A stretch of 8,794 nt of DNA, taken from NCBI GenBank assembly GCA_938028585.1, contig CALIZH010000274.1, positions 1 to 8,794 of the forward strand. The letters run 5' to 3'. The position numbers were made by a program, and so were the translations under genes. Origin of the DNA: an uncultured Actinomyces sp. Its GTDB lineage: Bacteria; Actinomycetota; Actinomycetes; Actinomycetales; Actinomycetaceae. The notes under the pieces were generated by a model, which saw nothing but the letters and a program-made list of their open reading frames with translations, was not told the origin of the DNA and ran no database searches. Within the stretch, counting starts at the first letter, position 1. Every line of letters starts with the position of its first letter. This document shows, piece by piece, positions 4,669-8,794 of the stretch.

Positions 4669-5856
4669 ATGCGTAAGTACTTTACTTCTGAATCCGTAAC
4701 CGAAGGTCATCCTGATAAGGTCTGTGACCGAATCTCTGACTCGATTTTGGACGCTCTTCTAGAGGCCGATCCTCAGTCGCGTGTTGCTGTGGAAACAATG
4801 GTGACAACCGGTTTGGTTCATGTGGCCGGCGAAGTTTCAACCAACGCTTACGTTGAAATTCCGCAGATTGTCCGCGAACAGATCCTCGAAATCGGTTACG
4901 ACTCATCCCGTAAGGGATTCGACGGCGCTTCCTGCGGTGTTTCCGTGTCTATCGGTGCCCAAAGTAGTGATATCGCAGATGGCGTGGATCATTCCTTGGA
5001 GACGCGTTACGGTTCAAATGAGGATCGTCGTGAGGCTCAGGGCGCGGGTGACCAGGGCATGATGTTCGGCTATGCCTCGGATGAAACTCCTGATTTTATG
5101 CCTGCTCCAATTTGGCTTGCGCACAAGCTAGCAGAGCGTCTTGCTGCAGTTCGCCATCAAGGACTTGCTCATGGTCTTCGTCCTGACGGAAAGACACAGG
5201 TCACTCTTGCTTATGATGAGCAGGGCATTCCTCGCGAGATCGATACGCTTGTCATTTCGACTCAGCATGACCCCGAGCTTGGTGTGAGTGAACTCGAAGA
5301 GCAACTGCGTGAACTGGTTGTTTCTCCTGTGCTCGAAGAGACGGGCTTGGGGCTTTCAACTGAAACAATGAAGCTTCTTGTTAATCCTTCTGGGCGCTTT
5401 GTTATCGGTGGACCTGCTGGCGATGCCGGTCTGACCGGACGCAAGATTATTGTTGACACCTACGGAGGCATGGCTCGCCACGGAGGCGGTGCTTTCTCTG
5501 GCAAAGATCCGTCAAAGGTTGACCGTTCGGCTGCATACGCAGCGCGTTGGATCGCTAAGAATATCGTTGCCGCGGGCTATGCAAAGCGCTGTGAGATTCA
5601 ATTGGCCTATGCAATTGGTCGCGCGCATCCGGTCGGACTTTATGTCGAGACCTTTGGTACCGGAACTGTGAGTGATGACGTTCTTACCGATGCCATCACT
5701 CAGTGCTTTGATCTTCGCCCTGCGGGAATCATCGAAGACCTTGATCTTCTACGTCCGATTTACGCGAAAACCGCTGCTTACGGTCACTTTGGTCGTCCGA
5801 TTTTCCCCTGGGAGCAGACGGATCGTGTGGCTCGTCTCCAGGAAATTCTTCAATGA
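4669..5856 (+). CDS. metK: S-adenosylmethionine synthetase
   Basis: A 395-residue cytoplasmic enzyme, normal for the family, that makes S-adenosylmethionine from methionine and ATP with loss of all three phosphates. Seen: FTSESVTEGHPDKVCDRISDSILD at 5-28 with the catalytic H14 and metal-binding D16; GAGDQGMMFGYA at 125-136 (the ATP-binding hexapeptide region); VNPSGRFVIGGPAGDAGLTGRKII at about 238-261; and the phosphate-binding GGGAFSGKD at 272-280. All family hallmarks are intact. A GTG at 4660 would add three residues, but the Shine-Dalgarno and the usual N-terminus of actinobacterial MetK favour ATG at 4669. It sits between coaBC and the VKOR gene; no SAM riboswitch is seen upstream, so it is probably driven as part of the operon. 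Confidence 0.97.
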   Translation: MRKYFTSESVTEGHPDKVCDRISDSILDALLEADPQSRVAVETMVTTGLVHVAGEVSTNAYVEIPQIVREQILEIGYDSSRKGFDGASCGVSVSIGAQSSDIADGVDHSLETRYGSNEDRREAQGAGDQGMMFGYASDETPDFMPAPIWLAHKLAERLAAVRHQGLAHGLRPDGKTQVTLAYDEQGIPREIDTLVISTQHDPELGVSELEEQLRELVVSPVLEETGLGLSTETMKLLVNPSGRFVIGGPAGDAGLTGRKIIVDTYGGMARHGGGAFSGKDPSKVDRSAAYAARWIAKNIVAAGYAKRCEIQLAYAIGRAHPVGLYVETFGTGTVSDDVLTDAITQCFDLRPAGIIEDLDLLRPIYAKTAAYGHFGRPIFPWEQTDRVARLQEILQ

Positions 5857-6455
5857 GTGCCGCCCCTTGCGCCGCCCGCCCGATAAACCGCGGAACCGCC
5901 ATCGAAATGGCGGTTTCGGGGATCATCGGTTTATGCGCGTCCTTCGTCCTCTCGATCGAGGCGTGGCAGTTGGCGGCGGATCAGGGACGAACATTTAGCT
6001 GTGACGTTTCTTCGGTTCTGTCGTGTTCTGCGGTCGCAGCCACTCCGCAGGCTCGAGTGTTGGGATTCCCAAATGCCTTTTTGGGGATCTTTTTCGAGGC
6101 CGTCGTCTTGACCGTTTCCTTCGCTCTCATTGCAGGGGTACGTTTTCCGAAATGGTATTTCCTGGGGGTTGAAGCTCTCTATACCATCGGCCTGCTCTTC
6201 GCATATTGGCTCTTCACGCAGTCGTATTTCGTCATTCACGTGTTGTGTCCGTGGTGTTTGCTCATCACAATAACGACGACGCTTGTGTGGTTTGGACTTA
6301 CACGAGTATGCATTTCTCAGGGAGTACTCCCCGCACCTGCGTGGTGGAAGTCTGTGATGAAGGCCGGTGGAGACTGGCTGGTCGTCGTCCTCGTTATTGC
6401 AGCTGTTCTTGCGATGATCGTTGTGCGATACGGTTCAGTACTTTTCGGTAATTGA
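5853..6455 (+). CDS. Vitamin K epoxide reductase (VKOR) family membrane protein
   Basis: A 200-residue membrane protein. Bacterial VKOR homologues reoxidise a periplasmic/exoplasmic thiol oxidase (DsbA-like; MdbA in Actinomyces and Corynebacterium) and pass electrons to quinone. Seen: five likely membrane helices, at about 19-37, 69-95, 101-122, 126-148 and 174-192; the loop cysteines C50 and C58 (CDVSSVLSC); the VLGFPNAFLGIF motif at 69-80; and the catalytic CPWC at 132-135. Its ATG overlaps the metK stop as ATGA, and AGGAA at 5840-5844 is a fair ribosome binding site. An in-frame ATG at 5907 lies just before the first helix and is a possible alternative start, located in a hairpin arm. No thioredoxin-like partner is in the window, so its partner is unknown. 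Position between metK and priA is not the common actinobacterial layout. Confidence 0.9.
   Translation: MSAAPCAARPINRGTAIEMAVSGIIGLCASFVLSIEAWQLAADQGRTFSCDVSSVLSCSAVAATPQARVLGFPNAFLGIFFEAVVLTVSFALIAGVRFPKWYFLGVEALYTIGLLFAYWLFTQSYFVIHVLCPWCLLITITTTLVWFGLTRVCISQGVLPAPAWWKSVMKAGGDWLVVVLVIAAVLAMIVVRYGSVLFGN
5883..5934 (+). repeat. Nested inverted repeats at the start of the VKOR gene
   Basis: Outer arms ATAAACCG (5883-5890) and CGGTTTAT (5927-5934), 8 bp; inner arms AACCGCCAT (5894-5902) and ATGGCGGTT (5907-5915), 9 bp around a CGAA loop. Because AAACCG and CGGTTT occur in both sets, the outer left arm (5885-5890) can instead pair with the inner right arm (5911-5916), giving mutually exclusive structures. 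The right inner arm contains the in-frame ATG at 5907. It starts 26 bases after the metK stop and lacks a T-run. Confidence 0.55.
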
Positions 6456-6487
6456 TCAGTTGGTGCTCAATCGGTCTTCAAATGCCG

Positions 6488-6503
6488 GTTCAATGTGTTG
6501 AAC
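6488..6503. repeat. Dyad GTTCAA / TTGAAC just upstream of priA
   Basis: GTTCAA (6488-6493), spacer TGTG, TTGAAC (6498-6503), extended by a G-T pair at 6487/6504. It occupies the 55-61 base gap between the VKOR gene and priA, directly before the AGGTG ribosome binding site. It could be an operator or an RNA hairpin modulating translation of priA. Confidence 0.4.
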
Positions 6504-6504
6504 T

Positions 6505-6509
6505 AGGTG
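6505..6509 (+). promoter_or_regulatory. Ribosome binding site bearing on the priA start
   Basis: AGGTG at 6505-6509 is 7 bases before ATG 6517 but only one base before ATG 6511. The spacing favours 6517 (protein beginning MDALPLPG). Confidence 0.45.
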
Positions 6510-6516
6510 TATGGTG

Positions 6517-8478
6517 ATGGACGCGTTGCCCCTTCCGGGTTTTGAATCAGACCGTGATGTACCACGGTTGATTGCGCATGTCTATGTTGATTCTGACCTT
6601 TCACACCTTGATTACCCGCTGGATTATCTCGTCCCCACCCAATGGGAGTCGATGGATCTCACTGGATTTATCGTGCAGGTTCCCCTTGCGGGACGAAAAC
6701 GAATTGGATGGGTCGTTTCGTGTGAAAAACGCAGTAACATCGACGCGGCCATCCGCGAAATTATCGATGTTGTTTCGACTATTTCAGTCGTTTCACCGAA
6801 GACTTTTGAATTAGCTGCATACGTAGGCAAGCGTTTTCTCGCAACCGCTTCTACGGTATTGGGAATCGCCATTCCTCCAAGGCGTGCACGGGTTGAGCAA
6901 GAATCAATGTCCTCAAGGCCTGCTGAGTTGAAGATCGGGCAGGGAGATCCCTGGGAAGCTTTTGAACTTGGCCATGCATTTCTTGAACATGTGAGTCAGG
7001 GTGAGTGCCCGCGCGCCGTATGGACATCAATTCCAGGACGATCAGAATCTGAAATCGCCCATCTTATTTCTTCTGTTCAAAACGCTGGAAAGACGGCTCT
7101 TATCGTTGTGCCGACTTCTCGAGTTGCCGGTGAACTAGCTTCTTCGTTGTCTACGATTTTTGACGCATCGATCCCCATTTACACCACAGAGCAGACGGCC
7201 AGCGAGCGCTACCGTTTGTACCTTCAAGCGAAGATGGGGACGCATCGCGTCATCGTTGGAACGCGTTCGGCGGTGTGGCTTCCCATGAAGGACCTCGGTT
7301 TGATCGTTATCTGGGGCGATGGGGAGGACCATCTTCGTGAACCGCGCGCTCCGCGCACTGATGCATTGGACGTGGCGGTTGCACGTTCACATCTTGAACA
7401 TGTCGCTCTTGCTGTTGGAAACTACTCTCGCTCGGTAAAAGCGCAGTATCTTGTCGAACGCTCCTGGGCGATTTCTCTTACTCCACAACGTGAGGTATTG
7501 CGAGCATCGACGGGACGTTTTGTCGTCGCTGATTCTTTTGATCAGGAGCGGCAGGGAAAGTCTGCTTTTACTTATCTACCACCGGATGCATTCTCCTGTA
7601 TTCGTGCGGGATTGAAAGAGGGACCCGTTCTCATTCTTTCTGCGCATTCGGGATATATCCCTGTTGTCGGTTGTTCTCGTTGCGGAAGGCCTGCCCGCTG
7701 TGAATACTGCTCAGGACCGCTCCAATTAGAGGCTGACCATTCGATCGTGTGTTCATGGTGCGAGCGCAAGACCAAGAATTGGTCGTGCCTCAAATGCCAG
7801 GGGACAACCCTTAAATGGTGGCGCCTTGGCTCTGAGCGCATCGGCGAAGAAATCGGTCGTTCTTTCCCTCAAATTCCCTTAACCATCACTCAAGCGAATG
7901 ACGAAACGCGTCCGCGTGTTGGTCCCGAAGCTCGGATAGTTGTCTCTACTCCTGGCGTGGAGCCTAAAGCTCAGGACGGCTACGCGGCAGTAATTATCCC
8001 CTCAGCCGCGGCGCTTGCCTCGAGGCCTGAGATGTGGGCCCCAGAAGAAGCCCTGCGCAGGTGGTTGAATGCCGGTGCGCTGGCCCGTGCTCACGGTCGA
8101 ATATGGGTCTCTGCTGGGGTTGAACACGCGCTTGCACAGGCTCTCGTTAGATGGGCTCCCGAAGACTACATTCAGCAGCTTCTTGATGAGCGCAAGGCTC
8201 TTCGATTCCCACCAACTGCATCAATCGTTGCAATCGACGGACCTCTTGACCAAGTGAATGCTTTTTGTCAGGATCTCCCCGCAGAGTTAATCGGTATTGT
8301 TGATGCGCCTTCGGTCGGAAAGATCGGTCATCGTCCGGATGATCGGCGCGCTCTTATTCGCTGTGCGACAGCTGATTATCCTCAACTCGCACAAGTACTT
8401 CGCGAACGTAATGGTGTGCGTTCGGCACGTAAACGCTATCCGCTTCGCCTCACCTTGAATCCTCCTGAGCTGTTCTAG
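6517..8478 (+). CDS. priA: PriA-like primosomal protein lacking helicase motifs
   Basis: A 653-residue protein (655 if ATG 6511 is used; residues below use the longer form). PriA recognises stalled replication forks and reloads the replicative helicase. Seen: the N-terminal DNA-binding domain (ARVYVD-like IAHVYVDSDLSHLDYPLDYLVP at 21-42) and an eight-cysteine zinc region with four CxxC pairs at 388/391, 397/400, 414/417 and 426/429. The Walker A position reads SIPGRSESE at about 173-181, the DEEH box reads GDGED at 269-273, and the QxxGRAGR motif is replaced by ARAHGRIWV. Loss of ATPase motifs is known for actinobacterial PriA, so this is typical of the group, and helicase activity is unlikely. 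It probably serves as a structural restart factor. Followed by fmt after 15 bases; def, often between them, is absent. Confidence 0.93.
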   Translation: MDALPLPGFESDRDVPRLIAHVYVDSDLSHLDYPLDYLVPTQWESMDLTGFIVQVPLAGRKRIGWVVSCEKRSNIDAAIREIIDVVSTISVVSPKTFELAAYVGKRFLATASTVLGIAIPPRRARVEQESMSSRPAELKIGQGDPWEAFELGHAFLEHVSQGECPRAVWTSIPGRSESEIAHLISSVQNAGKTALIVVPTSRVAGELASSLSTIFDASIPIYTTEQTASERYRLYLQAKMGTHRVIVGTRSAVWLPMKDLGLIVIWGDGEDHLREPRAPRTDALDVAVARSHLEHVALAVGNYSRSVKAQYLVERSWAISLTPQREVLRASTGRFVVADSFDQERQGKSAFTYLPPDAFSCIRAGLKEGPVLILSAHSGYIPVVGCSRCGRPARCEYCSGPLQLEADHSIVCSWCERKTKNWSCLKCQGTTLKWWRLGSERIGEEIGRSFPQIPLTITQANDETRPRVGPEARIVVSTPGVEPKAQDGYAAVIIPSAAALASRPEMWAPEEALRRWLNAGALARAHGRIWVSAGVEHALAQALVRWAPEDYIQQLLDERKALRFPPTASIVAIDGPLDQVNAFCQDLPAELIGIVDAPSVGKIGHRPDDRRALIRCATADYPQLAQVLRERNGVRSARKRYPLRLTLNPPELF

Positions 8479-8493
8479 ACAAGCCGATACACT

Positions 8494-8794
8494 ATGAGCG
8501 TGCGTATTGTTTTTGCAGGTACCCCTGAGCCAGCGTTACCGACCCTTGAAGCCCTGATTTCCTCGCCACATGAGGTCGTTGGTGTTATTACTCGTCCTCC
8601 AGCAAAGAGCGGTCGTGGGCGCCATCTAGTCCCATCGCCCATTGCGCAGCGTGCAAGTGAAGCTGGAATTGATCTCTTCGAAACCTCGTCTCTTAAAGGA
8701 GACGAGGCCTTGGACCGCATTCGTGCGTGGAATGCTGATATCGCGGTTGTCGTCGCCTATGGCGCTCTGATTCCTCTGCGTGTGCTTGAGGCTA
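8494..8794 (+). CDS. fmt: Methionyl-tRNA formyltransferase, N-terminal part (cut by window end)
   Basis: The first 100 codons of a gene of roughly 310 codons. Fmt formylates the initiator Met-tRNA with 10-formyltetrahydrofolate for translation start. Seen: MSVRIVFAGTPEPALPTLEAL at the N-terminus with the FAGTPE signature; RPPAKSGRGRHLVPSPIA at about 34-51, matching the flexible loop next to the active site; and VVVAYGALIP near 86-95. The catalytic Asn-His-Asp motifs lie beyond the window. No clear Shine-Dalgarno precedes the ATG (only 15 bases after the priA stop), so it may depend on priA translation; GTG at 8500 is a less likely alternative. Confidence 0.93.
   Translation, partial: MSVRIVFAGTPEPALPTLEALISSPHEVVGVITRPPAKSGRGRHLVPSPIAQRASEAGIDLFETSSLKGDEALDRIRAWNADIAVVVAYGALIPLRVLEA
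8684..8707 (+). repeat. Perfect 9-bp inverted repeat inside fmt
   Basis: CCTCGTCTC (8684-8692), loop TTAAAG, GAGACGAGG (8699-8707). A T-G pair could extend it by one. It lies within codons 64-72 of fmt, so it would form a stable mRNA hairpin in the coding sequence. Function unknown; may be chance driven by the encoded residues. Confidence 0.5.

Noticed and set aside
7027..7062. Possible Walker A motif in PriA (IPGRSESE)
   Set aside because: It lacks the GKT/GKS core; it is the eroded remnant expected for actinobacterial PriA, not a working P-loop.

Overview
The window looks like a chromosomal housekeeping segment from an actinobacterium of moderate GC (roughly half by eye, not counted), plausibly in or near the Actinomycetaceae. 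The grounds are an mIHF-type integration host factor, an EF-P with a PGKGP loop, a PriA that has lost its helicase motifs, and the gene order mihF-gmk-rpoZ-coaBC-metK-priA-fmt known from Mycobacterium and Streptomyces. All genes are on the + strand. No mobile element, CRISPR array, tRNA or rRNA is visible.

Block 1 (1-1848): the 3' end of aroB, then a shikimate-kinase-like P-loop protein whose start overlaps the aroB stop, then efp and nusB, closed by a strong 14-bp hairpin terminator. The kinase-like protein keeps its Walker A loop but lacks most of the shikimate-binding signature, so it may be a degenerate paralogue or have a new role.

Gap (1849-2242): about 390 bases without a convincing gene. 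They hold several dyads, an 11-bp direct repeat, two tandem short terminator-like hairpins with U-tracts, and a possible mihF promoter. In Streptomyces this position is occupied by bldD and the pyr/car pyrimidine operon; here none of those genes is present. The gap may hold a small RNA or an attenuator.

Block 2 (2243-8794, runs off the end): mihF, gmk, rpoZ, coaBC, metK, a VKOR-family gene, priA and the start of fmt. Several genes overlap by a few bases (rpoZ/coaBC by 23, metK/vkor by ATGA), as in an operon. Functionally the block mixes nucleoid architecture (mIHF), GMP phosphorylation (Gmk), the RNA polymerase omega subunit, coenzyme A synthesis, S-adenosylmethionine synthesis, disulfide-bond formation (VKOR), replication restart (PriA) and initiator-tRNA formylation (Fmt). 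The VKOR gene between metK and priA is the accessory insertion relative to the usual order.

Most of the window is ordinary core genome. The points most worth a second look are the degenerate shikimate kinase, the structured gap before mihF, the nested hairpin at the metK/vkor junction, and a Ser at the position of the E. coli CoaC active-site Cys.
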